From positions 20,977,704 through 21,041,703 of the forward strand of contig NC_092188.1 of NCBI RefSeq assembly GCF_043641665.1: a stretch of 64,000 nt of DNA. The letters run 5' to 3'. This document shows, in pieces, positions 1 to 11,041 of this stretch. Every line of letters starts with the position of its first letter. Position 1 is the first letter of the stretch. Made by a program: the position numbers and the translations under genes. Under the pieces are notes generated by a model, which did no database searches, was not told the origin of the DNA, and was given only the letters and a program-made list of their open reading frames with translations. This DNA is from Enoplosus armatus (taxonomy: Eukaryota; Chordata; Actinopteri; Centrarchiformes; Enoplosidae).

Positions 1-116
1 ACTTCCCCTTGACAGCCAAGCCCCAGCTCTGTCAAAGACAGCCCAAGTTCATGAGCCAACATCTGTGGAATCTCGAACCTCTGCACCAACTCAGGCTTGA
101 CCTGCTGCTCAGACAT
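1..116 (-). CDS. possible N-terminal coding segment of an unidentified gene, cut by the window edge
   Basis: On the minus strand an ATG at 116-114 opens 38 codons that run without a stop to the window edge. The translation starts MSEQQVKPELVQRFEIPQ and continues with a leucine-rich stretch. An in-frame TGA lies two codons before the ATG, so this Met would be a true start. Third codon positions are richer in G/C than in the competing plus-strand frame, which favours the minus reading. A splice-acceptor-like run (ctcctcacag) ends at plus 128, so the ATG could sit in a second exon after a 5' UTR intron. I do not recognise the protein. In human the neighbour expected here would be CCNC on the opposite strand, and this does not resemble its C-terminus. 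It could be a chance open frame. Confidence 0.3.
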   Translation of the reverse strand, partial: MSEQQVKPELVQRFEIPQMLAHELGLSLTELGLGCQGE

Positions 117-790
117 CTGTCAGCAGCCTGTGAGGAGCAGAGCCGGACTGGGATGGTGGCTGACGGCATCAGTGCAGGGTTCACCCATTAGTCTCTCTGC
201 AAAATACAGAGTGTGATCATGCAGCAGTCTCCCTTTCATCAGAACCGTAATGGGTTTTGCCAGAATTATGGTACATCCACCACCTCAGTGTGCACTACAG
301 CACTGGGCAGCAGACAGACAAGCAAGCAGGCAAGCAGGCAAACAGGCTGGGTCCAGTCAGGGTCACAGCAGCCAGTAGGTGCAGCACTGATGTGATCTGC
401 TCTGATGGGACGAGGGAGTTTAATTGAATGCTGAGCAGAAGCTGGAGGGTGACCTGATGAGGCTGCAGAGGAACAAAGAGCCCTGGCAAGATTTGACATA
501 AATTAGTACTTATTAGTCTGGTCTCTTTTCAACATATTAAAACCACAGTACGCAGAGAAAAAAGGAAACGGAATTAACTGCTTCTGAGGGAAAATAAGGA
601 GGCAGAAGGGGGGTAGTCTGGAGTTCACGGTTGACATGGCACAGTGATATGAGGGGAGAAAACAGTGGTCTGTTCAGGGCCGTTCTCCATTGACACCTAC
701 AGGGTCACTTGGTCAGAGCACAGTAAACGCTGCACTGCCATTAAAATTTACTGTAAACATGAACTTCCAGCATCATTAACCTGACGCTCA
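117..790. other. gene-free left flank
   Basis: No convincing coding frame is seen. It contains a short imperfect run of caagcagg units around 320-350. If the minus-strand segment at 1-116 is real, part of this stretch would be its 5' UTR and promoter. Confidence 0.4.
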
Positions 791-798
791 GGTTTCAC

Positions 799-1617
799 CA
801 GTGGTGGAGGAAGTATTAAGATCCTTTACTTCAGTAGAACTACTACCACCCAATAAAAATACTCTTTTACAAGTAAAGGTCCGGTCATTGAAGATGTTAC
901 TTACTAAAAGTATGTAATTATAATCAGGAAAATGTACTGAAAGTATTAAAAGTACTCAATGTAAAACATGTCCTCTGTGACTGTTACTATTCTATATTTT
1001 ATCATTGTATTATTATTACTCATGCATTAATGTAAAAGCAGGATTTTACTGTTGGTTGAGGTGGAGCTATTTGTATGATTATTTTCATTATGGATGAATC
1101 TGTTGATTATTTTCTTCGTTAATCGACTGATTGTTTGGTTTGTAAAAATTCAGTAAATACTGATGAATGCCGTCACAATTCCTCAGAGTCCAAAGTGACT
1201 CCTTGACAATGCTTTTGTTTTGTCCAACCAACAGTAAAAAGCTCAAAAATACTGAAGATGAATAAAACATATTAAAATTATTCAAAGGAAAAGCTGCATA
1301 TCCTCACATTTGTGAAGCTGGAACCATGACCTTTTTGCATGAAAAATGGCTTGAACAATGATCAATATAGTTGCCAATTAATTTTCTGTTAATTGACTAA
1401 TTGATTAATCGACTAATAGTTTCAGCTGTAACTGTAGGGTAGTTTAATTTGTAACAAAGCATCATATTTTATGAGCTCTCAAAAATCACAAAAAGTGCAA
1501 TATTTTCCTCTGAAATGCAATGGAGTAGAAGTATAAAGTGGCATGAAAAAAGAGTACCTCAAATTTGTACTTAAGAACAGTACTTGAGTAAATGTACTTC
1601 GTTAGACTCAACCACTG
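799..1617. mobile_element. non-autonomous hAT-like element (MITE) with 8-bp target site duplication
   Basis: The element begins CAGTGGTGGAGGAAG and ends, read on the other strand, CAGTGGTTGAGTC, giving a terminal inverted CAGTGGT. It is flanked on both sides by the identical 8-mer GGTTTCAC (791-798 and 1618-1625), the target duplication length expected of hAT transposons. Subterminal DNA at both ends is made of 'agtactt/aagtac' motifs that I recognise from abundant teleost hAT-derived MITEs. At 819 bp with no transposase frame it is non-autonomous. The interior (about 1066-1436) matches a second fish repeat family with a 'gattaatcgactaat' end, so it may be a composite or nested insertion. Confidence 0.85.
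1066..1436. repeat. internal teleost interspersed repeat ending 'taatcgactaatagtttcagc'-like
   Basis: This inner part of the 799-1617 element has near-palindromic ends (gttaatcgactgattg at about 1121 and gattaatcgactaatag at about 1403) and a middle 'tgtccaaccaacagtaaaaa', which I know from a repeat dispersed through percomorph genomes. A diverged copy lies in coq3 intron 1 (48330-48550). Family name not assigned. Confidence 0.55.
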
Positions 1618-1625
1618 GGTTTCAC

Positions 1626-3220
1626 ACAGAGACAGAAGATCACAGAATAACCAAAACATAGATTGTAACTTAACCAGAAGCCAGATGATATTGTTGTTGT
1701 TGTTTTTTAGCACATCTAAAATGTAAAAAGCCAACATTTATAAACTGTTCTTGTGACAACCTGTCTTGATGGATTAAGCAAGCATCTATTCCTTTCCATT
1801 GACCTCAGATCTTGCAGCAGTGTGGGACTTTCGGTAAGAGGTGGAATCAGTCATGTGAACAATCCATCTCCGCTAACCAGCTCCTTTCATGCTGCAACCA
1901 AATAACATCACTCACCATTGTGGTATTTTCTATTACAGTATGTATGACGCTTCACTTCAAATGCCAACGTAACCACACCTCCCACTTTAATTACTTGTTC
2001 AGCTAAAAATTGCTGAGATACAGAGGGCACAGGCTTCTTTCCAGTCATTTTTTGTATTTTATATTTTCCTAATTGAACAGCTGATGGGGTGTAGTTATAT
2101 GTGTTAGGCTTTGACAGTTGAATATGAGTATGCTCAATCATGGAGAGTACTGTTTAATATGAGCAGAAATAGTAGTAACACTTCTGAGCCAGATTATTTA
2201 CTCATGCATCTGGAAAGCCAATTAGAGGTCAGTTTCCTTTTCAGCGTCAATGATTCAGTATCAACAAGCTGCTTTTGTCAGGATCATTTGTAAATCTTGA
2301 CCTAACTGATCATGAGAATATCATTTGCCTTCGGTTTGGAGTTTCATCTTAAGCTGTAAAAGGGAAAGGTAATAGGGAACAAGGTCCATGGCCATGCTCA
2401 ACATACTGTAGTAGAGGCATTCTTCTCACTTGAAAACAAACACATTAATTATCGTGGATGATGAAGGAACCTGTTAATGTTCCCTAGAGAGTGGGTGGCA
2501 AATTCATATTGCTACACAGTGGATATTAGACATGGCCCTTCAATGCTGTAGATCATCTAAGTCCCGGAGGCTGTCACCTCAGCAAACAACTCCATGCCTA
2601 TTTATATTACAAATGATCTTCTCATGTCCTTTTCAATAGACATTGTCCATACGTTGTAAAAGACACACAAACTAAATATCACTGTTAATCAAAACTATAA
2701 TCGTATTTATTGAATGATGTCTGCAACAGCTGCACTGACATCTATGAGCTATTTCATATTTACAATATATCCACTTGAAATGTTGAACTGTTCATATTAA
2801 GCAATGGAAGACTTCATTTTAACTCAAAATCATACACAGTAAAGTAGTCATTTGCATAGATAGTCTGAAAACAAAGACGTTAGCACTTCATTGTCTATTA
2901 TTATTTGTAGTAAGGTTTAAAATAATCACTGGTTGTATATGTGTTTGTTTAGAAGTTGCAAAGGGTTTATAAATAGTTCTAGGCTAAAACAAACTTCTTA
3001 GCAACTTCAAGTAATATTGCAGTAATTTCTATTTTTTTTTAGCAGCAGAGGTGTGATTGTTGATGTGTGCTGAGCCTTCAGTCTTTGGGATTCACAGATT
3101 CAATTGATCAACAGAAAAGTTCATTAACTTTATGAAAACCCTTTCCAAGCCTCCTTGTTACACACTTCCAGTTTGATCTCGGTCAATCAAAAAAAAAAAA
3201 TTGGTTCCGTTATCCCTGGA
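1626..3220. other. AT-rich spacer; tstd3 3' UTR at its right end
   Basis: No coding frame of interest. The right end should be the tstd3 3' UTR (minus strand), with a candidate polyadenylation signal at 2706-2711. The remainder shows nothing I can name. Confidence 0.4.
2706..2711 (-). terminator. tstd3: candidate poly(A) signal of tstd3
   Basis: AATAAA on the minus strand, about 510 nt past the tstd3 stop codon. No transcript evidence. Confidence 0.3.
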
Positions 3221-4580
3221 TCAGTTGTGTTGTTCATTTTTCACCCAGTCTTGCCATCCACCCGGGTAATGCTGAACACTGAAATGGCGAGAAAAAGGAA
3301 TTAAGTGAAGCTGTTGCATAAACACCATAAACAGAGGTGTGTCAAAAATGAAAATGAAAGTCTGTTTTTTTTTAATCAGATACTGGAGATGTGGTATGCT
3401 TGAAAGAGCCCTGCAGTGATAGGTTGGCATTATGCAAATACAGGTCAATAACCTCAAGTTGGTGAAATGTAACACTGTCTTGTGATGAAATATAACTGTC
3501 AGATATAACATTCAGTTAACCAAAGTCAGCCATAAAAATGTACTGGTACTTTAGCCTAGATTTGATAAAAGGGTAAACTTTAACAATAAACAACTCAAGA
3601 AAGAGTTAAATGATTTGTGGACTTAATGATGATGTGAGAGCCACTGATTTTGACAGATATATGCCACGGAAACATGTCTCACTCTTTGTATCCCAGCGAG
3701 GTGGCCGCGTTGAGGGCGTTCTTGCTCCTGACCCCTGCCAGACAGGTGAACACAATGTTGTCTGTCTGCTGGGGCATTCCTCCACCGTACTTTTCTTTGA
3801 ACTCTTCTGGACCCAGCTGGAGGGCAGTGTTCACCTGTCCCACTGCAAAGTCAAAGAAGCACAGGCGGGTCAACTATGACCAGTAGAACCGTAAACACCT
3901 ACTAGTGTACTTAGATACACTTCATCATCAGGATGATCCATTATCTGAAGTGAAGATCTTCTTAATTGTTCTGAGAATGTAATATTGAGACAAAGCAGCT
4001 ACATCAGACCCCTGGGGCCTATTTGATGTACATATACTTTAAGTGACAGACATGGTTTAGGACTTCCAAATTTGTTCATGACCTGCTGGCAACACAAACT
4101 ATTGGATACTACTACTTTGGTATTTGTCTAACAGTGTATTTTAAGTCGACTCACAGGGAACGTTAATTGACCCGGGGATGAAACCGTACTCCCTGAGCTC
4201 CCACGGCTCTCTCACATCTATAACTATTGCTTTCCGGGCAGCCAGGAGCTGCTTCAGCTGCTCATAACCCACATCTGTGCTCGGTGGCGCGGAGGTGAAC
4301 CTGCGGACCAGCAACTCTGTAGCTGAAAGCAAAACAAACAACATATGACAAGTATGAACCGTTTCAAAACAGTATAGTGAGTCACTTCTATGGGCAGTAG
4401 ATATGCGAACAAATCAATACCACGGTAAATGTAAAACTCACTTTTGCAACCAGGGTGAGTGTTGTCAAGGCTGGACACAGAGCTTCGACCTCCCGGGACG
4501 GAAGCCCCAGGCAGGACAGTGGTGTTCCATAACAGCCGCGGGACAACCCCTGCAAACCTCCAACACCTTCTGAGAGCCAT
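3221..4580 (-). CDS. tstd3: thiosulfate sulfurtransferase-like (rhodanese) domain-containing protein 3
   Basis: Four coding exons join in frame with GT/AG ends: 4442-4580, 4155-4322, 3683-3842, 3221-3278, giving 174 aa. The start chosen is the ATG at 4580, giving MALRRCWRF; an upstream in-frame ATG at 4604 would add 8 residues. The first ~45 residues are rich in Arg, Ser and hydrophobics without acids until Asp39, consistent with a mitochondrial presequence (inference). A single rhodanese domain follows: VIDVREPWEL (about 80-89), GFIPGSINVPLG (93-104) and the active-site loop FTCLAGVRS with the presumed catalytic Cys136. The end has YPGGWQDW, a typical rhodanese C-terminal motif. Rhodanese domains transfer sulfane sulfur through a cysteine persulfide; the physiological substrate of TSTD3 is not known to me. 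It lies head to head with usp45, as in human. Confidence 0.9.
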
Positions 4581-6765
4581 ACGTGTAACACTGTATATTA
4601 ACACTTCGTCTACATGAATCTGTAACTACGCAGCAATACTGCGTGAGACGACCATTAAAATCACACTGCTCTTGCTCACCCTTACAACATTGACCTGCGC
4701 GTGCGCAGAAGTACGGATCACCTTTGGGACAAAAATAGTATCTCCTTCGACTTCTTGTCAAACTGAAACTCGAAGTCATTGACGCAATATTTCAAAGGTC
4801 AAACCATTATGAACACAAATAAGCGGTATCTACCCTACGTAGCTCAAACTAATACGCTAAAGAATAATAAGAAGAAGAACAAGAAGAAGAACGTATGACG
4901 CATTCAATGTCGTGGGAAAGATGGAAAAGTGACAACCACAAGGTCTGTCCACATCTGACCATTGATTCATTAAAAGTTCTCATAATACATCCAAGCCCCG
5001 TGATGATCTCAGATGCATCGTAATACTACTTCAGCTTTCCTTGCCACCAAATAAACAAATGACCCTAAGATGTATTCATAGCATCACCAGCTACGATCGT
5101 AACTCAGTTATATGTGTTTGTTGTCATAATAATGGTATTAAGTATTATTAATAAAGGATTGAAATTGAAAATGATAATAAGAAAGTTTACAATCATAGTA
5201 AGGCACCTGTTGTTCTTAGAGTTTTATATTTTCACCAAGATTCCAGATTTCGGGTCTCTGTAAATAAGATATAACAACAAACGGATAACTCTGTAGTTCC
5301 ACCTGTATTATAAAACGTTGAAATACTCTGGATTACCTCAGAACCTGTGACGCTCTGCCTCTATTCTTGATATTTCCATTGTACGTGAATGCAGCATTAG
5401 GCCAACCTGAGCTGCCGTAGTGCGTCACATGTTGACTAGGTTTGCTAGTTGATGCTACCGAAAGCTTGACAAAATTGAGAAAGTTTAAGGCAAAATCGGA
5501 TAATTAATGAGATAACTGTTCGGCTGTTGTCGGCACTCTGTACTTAACTTTAAAATGCCTTAATATCTCCGCATATCGTTGGATAAAACACACCTGTTAA
5601 TGTTTTATTTATTCTGACAAGCTAATGTAGCTAGCCTGTTTGCTTGTCAGGAAGAGTTGACATCTCACTGTTGGCTTCAGGTTAGCTAACATAATCAAAA
5701 TCGGAGCTAAATAAAGAGGTGAGTTCAAGCTGTTTTTTTCGCCAGATCTAGTTAACTATGGAAAAGTTCTTCATTCGTGTTTTAAATGTCTTTGATAAAC
5801 GACTTAAAGGCCTTTCATGCTCACCTAAACTGGACGGTCGGGGCTATTTGAGGCTTCTTAACCGTGTTATTGCCCATTACTAGGTAGTTATCCTTATATA
5901 ATAGCACCTTTTACCTGACTGGCTATGTGTATTTTCAGCAAGATACTATGCAGTCTGTCAGTATTTGGGCAGTTACACATTTTCTGTTGTTTTGGCTCAG
6001 TACTCTTGGACTATGGTTTAGAAATGGTAATATGACTGTAGATAAGTGACGCTGAGTATATTGAGTGAACAGTGTAGTGTTAGTGCAGTAGGATAACCAT
6101 CTTAAACCTGCGAGCTATCATGAACTTCTTAGACAGCCAAACAGTGCAATGTTCTTGACGGCCCAAGCCATTCACGTGACCTGAATCTATCTGAGCAGGT
6201 GTTTTACGTGTTAAAGACTACACTGAAGGTGTAAAGACCTCCTTAAAACACGCAAGAAGTGAACATGGCAGCAGTACAGGCCCGACATTACCAGGGAACA
6301 TAGACCTCTGACAGTCATTGGTTGTATAGGATTTGTAGTAGTAGATTTAAAAAAAGACGACTTTGTTTAAATGTAGGTTAAGTTGGCCAGCTAATGTTGG
6401 TTTCTTAAAACTGAGGACTAGCTACAATTCCTACACAGTTCATCTGGTGCAAATGTAAATACTTTCAAAATGGAGCTTGAAGGAGCCACTGTAAACTCAC
6501 AGCCATTGATTCATATTCATCATGCTGGAGTACAGAGGCAACACAACAATAAATGTGTTACTGCACAAATACTTACAGACTGCACTGTAGCTAGTTTTCA
6601 AATGATTGTGTGAAGCAGTAGGTCAATTGATCATGGCAGTTATAGAATAGTGCAAGCTTTGCTATGTTGCCAAGTCTCTTTGTTAAGACACAGTTATGTT
6701 GAGGTAGTTTAATTTTGTGTAGTGACACCTATTTTGGTTCTCCATCTTCCCACCGAGAGCTCCAG
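4581..6765. promoter_or_regulatory. divergent tstd3/usp45 promoter interval
   Basis: About 2.2 kb separates the two start codons, which face away from each other. The tstd3 side has a run of gaagaa units (about 4862-4895) beside a tgacgca motif. The usp45 side has gtgcgtcacatg near 5420, a CREB/ATF-like core. A likely untranslated first usp45 exon ends at the donor gtgagt starting at 5719, and the coding exon acceptor is just before 6756 (ccaccgag). Transcription starts cannot be fixed from sequence alone. Confidence 0.5.
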
Positions 6766-9700
6766 ATGCGGCTAAAGGACCCCTTCTCTTTGAAAGCCGC
6801 CGATATGACTAAGCGGACTAATAAACCAAGGAAACCTCGAGATGAGGAGTCATCAGATGAAGTCAGTGGTAAGTCACTGAAGCAGTACAGGGCACCAGAC
6901 AGACTGAAGTCACGGCTGTGAGTTTTCATATGGTAGGTTCGTAGCCCAGTGGATAGTGAATTGGATTTACTCTTTAGTTATGCTCAAAAAGCAAGGTACA
7001 TGTTTATGACACATCATAGTACTTTTTGTAAAAATGTTGACCAAGTTCATCAAGTAATTCATGGAGTACATTCATACTATGCCCTTAGGGTTTTATACAT
7101 TTTCCTACTAGACCAGGACTATAAGCTGTATGTTAATGAAGCCCCATCACACTAGTGGAACATCCATTATGGGGAATTTGTGTTGCAGTGAATAGTGTAT
7201 ATATGCTTATTTTCTGTGGGGATGTACCACCTTGCATAATATCCAGCCGTGTGCACATTGTCTCCCTTCAAAAAAGAAAATCACTCAGAATACCCAATTG
7301 GTCCCTAAAAATGATTGGAAGGTAAATTCATCATTGCGGTATATTTTGTTTTTTAATCAGGGCTGACTTGCCAGCATGTGAGTAAGGCAGTGGACCTGAG
7401 CTCAGTGAAGAAATCCGTGCTCTCCAGTGTGTGGTTGGTGTGCTGTGAGTGCCTAAAGGAGAGGACCATGATTGATGGAGAGCCAGCAGTATCCCATGAC
7501 ATCCTGGTTTGCTTAAAGTGTGGCTTCCAGGTAATAATTGTTTTTTCAGTATTAAACAGTGCAAACACAACAGACATTAACAATATATCTGGGATATATT
7601 TTATTATGTCATATTATACAAAATGCAACTACGCAGAGGGACATTATCATTAATAACCTAGAGTAACAGTGTCGTTAATATCGGCCACCAATACATTTAC
7701 ACAGTACAGTGAAGTTATTACACTAGAAATTACAAAGAGGCAAGCACACATGTTGTCTTCTTGTTTCTTTAAGTAGAAGAATTAAAGCTACATTTTCTGC
7801 ATTGAAATGATGACTGATAAATATTTTTTTCCAGCAGCACAGAAAATGATCCATTTGAAGTGACTTTAATGTGTTGTTTTGTGTGTGTGTGTGCACGTGT
7901 GGGAGAGACAGAAACACAGGGGAGGGGGTATAATAATCATTGGAAAATAGAACTAATGCATTTAGAATAACAACCTGTTATTTGATTTGATTTTGGCTAA
8001 TGATGATTATTAAAAAAACTTCTTTCATGGAATGAAAGAATGTTTGTACTGGTCTGATAAAATGTAATGGCAGATTTATTCAAGGCTGATTAATCTAAAA
8101 TTTTGATGATTTAAAATAATAATTGACACACTAAATTATTGTTCTAATTTGACAGAACAAAAAACAATTCAAGAGATAAATACTTACATATCTACACATA
8201 TACAGTTTATTGGATATTGTCAAAGGACTTATAGAATATGAAGATGTTATATTTTACCCATATAGATCTCGCTCTACCACACGTCTGTATTGAGGTGGGA
8301 ATGAGCCGTGGTCTTTAAACATGGGCATCTGTGCTGTTGGCCTGAGTGTAATTTGTGTTTGTTAACAAAGATTTTTAACAAAAAAAAAAGAATTAACTAT
8401 CTTACAGGGCTGTAACCAGTCAGGGATCCAGCACGCTGTTAAGCACCACCAAGCGTTCCATCCGGAGTCTCACTGTATCACCATCAGCTTGAGCACATGG
8501 AAGGCCTGGTGAGAAACCCCACAACTGCATTCATTGTAAACTGTAATGAAAAAGCCAACGTCAACTTGCGATGACATGCGCCGACACACCGCCAGCATGT
8601 GGGCTTACATAAAAAACAGTAGGCGCAGGCGTTTTGATGCGCATCATACACCTTAGGTGTGTGTTGTCCAAAAGTCTGGACTACCACAATTTTCAGGTCA
8701 GTCTCAGCTTAACCAAACCTATATATTACTTTACATGATTTTAGGTGTATGAATAATACGTCTTGAAGAGTAACCTGGTTTATTTTAACTCCATTATTAT
8801 ATTTACCTGCCGCGACAGCTGTGGCTGGTATTGTTTTCACCTTGAGTCTGTGTGTGTGTCATCATGGCAAAATGTGTTCCTGGAGACACCTCCTGTAACT
8901 GCACTACCTCAAAAGCAGTTTTGAGTACTTTGCCAGGTGTTAATATGTCTGTCTGTCTGGACTGTAATGAAGGCAGAGTTTAAAGATGGGTATGGTCCAA
9001 GAAAGGGCGCTGGAAGTAGGAGGGTAGGAAATAGGGAAGGGACCACTGGTCCCCAACTTCATGCCCCAGGCCCACATTGTTTTAAGTCGTGGATCACTGT
9101 TGGTGGTCACTCTTAACGGATGTTTGCACAAAATACTATGTTAATATGTGGGTGTGGTCCGACCTATGAGTACTGAGTATTCATGTAATAATGTAGTAAT
9201 GACTGAGTACTCATGGGTGGGAACGTCAACATGATGATGGGCATTGCAGCTGGTGTGATCCCAACACCAGATGGTTTTTAGATTATTGTGTTTTATAATG
9301 GTGTTCCACTTTAGCCAGGTCATTCTGTTCTCAAATAATGGTTCATTGCAACATTAGTTTCGTGAGGGTTTTTAAAATCCACAGTAACTTAAAGCCTTTC
9401 TCTGTCTGTGTATGACCCCTTCTCATTGTAACAGGTGTTTTGAATGTAACGAGGAGCTCTCCACTCACTGCAACAAGAAGGCTTTGGCTCAGACTCTGGA
9501 CTTTTTACAAAAGCACTCTGTCAAGGCAACATCAGGTAAGGTGGAAAAAGCTTTTATTAGACGCGTTCATCCTCACTGCTCAAGGCTGAAGTCAGTTCAG
9601 TTGGAGTTTCATGCAAACGTTCCTTTAATTTAGCAATTTTGTCTGCAGTTAAGGTAGAAATGTTTGGCAGTGAACACAGACAACTTGTTATGATGATCTG

Positions 9701-10975
9701 ATATTAATGGGAGATGGGTGAACTTCACACTTCTCGTGTTCCATGTCTTAGTGTCTGCTGTACCTCTATGCACCTAAAGCTAACAGCACAATAACACTAT
9801 GGCTGTATACCAGACTATTACTGGCTGTCTTGTTGCAAGATCCATACATTTTGAACAAAGTTCCAGTGATGCAGATAAATTGACTTACTTGGTCACATAT
9901 TGTTAGTGATCCACCTACTTACCAGGAATTGACTGCAGTACACCTGCTCCCCCTGGTGGCAGTGGTCATCTGAATTGCTGGATTTAACTGGTCATCCTCA
10001 GTGCTGAGACAGCCTACGTGTGTGTGATGAGTGATGAGTGAGACCACTCTGTGTTACAGGCATAATTTCCTTCTCCTTTTGATTTACTGAGCTGCTTAGG
10101 GTGTACAGATCCTTTTTTTCCAGCCTTCTAAGGTTCATGAAATTAGAATACTGCATCTGTGACACTGAAGAGTAGTGTAACTCTCACTAAGTAAAAAAAA
10201 AACATATTACCATAATATATTGCATATTAGTTACCAGTAAAATAATTATATTTGAGTTTGAAGAGAATTTGAATTGTGTTGCAGCAGGTTGTGTTCATAC
10301 TGATACTTGACAGCCTGACCACCTATTTTCAGTCTCATGTCCTCTCACCTCGCTCAGGCCACCTGAGCCCTCCTCGCCCAGTCAGTGAACCATATAGTTA
10401 TCACCCCCCACCACCTTTTCGCTCTTACTCGTACACCTTCTGTTCCTGCCTCCCTGCCCTGTACCTCTCCTAATTTGTGCTGGCATGCTTCTTAACAGGC
10501 TGCATGTAGCTGATCAGGGTGGTGGGCATCGCCACTTTTTGGTCTCACTGGCTGCCTCAGCTCAGCCCAGTTGCCAGTTGCCAGTGGCCAGGGGCCAGCC
10601 GCCCAGGCCCAGTCAGGCTGGTCCCCCATCAGTCGCTCAGCCACAGCTTCAGAGTTGCGGGATTGATGCTGCAGCAATCTCTCACCCCCCCCCCCACCCT
10701 GCGCATCGCATGACTGCACACATTACAGGAATTAGGCGCTTGAGCGATGCTTCCCGGCTAGGTTCCCTGAAGAACAAGAGCAGCTGCGTGGGGTTCAGCC
10801 ACTGTTCTGTCGCTCTTTGTCTTTCCGTCGCTATCCGTTTCTGTCCCTTGCTTCCTCTGTCGAGCCGCTGTATGTCTCACCACCTCTGGGCCTGTGTGCT
10901 GCACTAGTGGGAGCCAGGGTCCTCAACAAGTCAGAGCAACTGGATCCTAACAGCTGGAGCGCACTATCTCTCAGT

Positions 10976-11041
<66 letters not shown>

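Noticed and set aside
4465..4779. 104-aa minus-strand cysteine-rich open frame upstream of tstd3
   Set aside because: It overlaps tstd3 exon 1 in another register and lies in the leader/promoter; no conserved motif or signal peptide.
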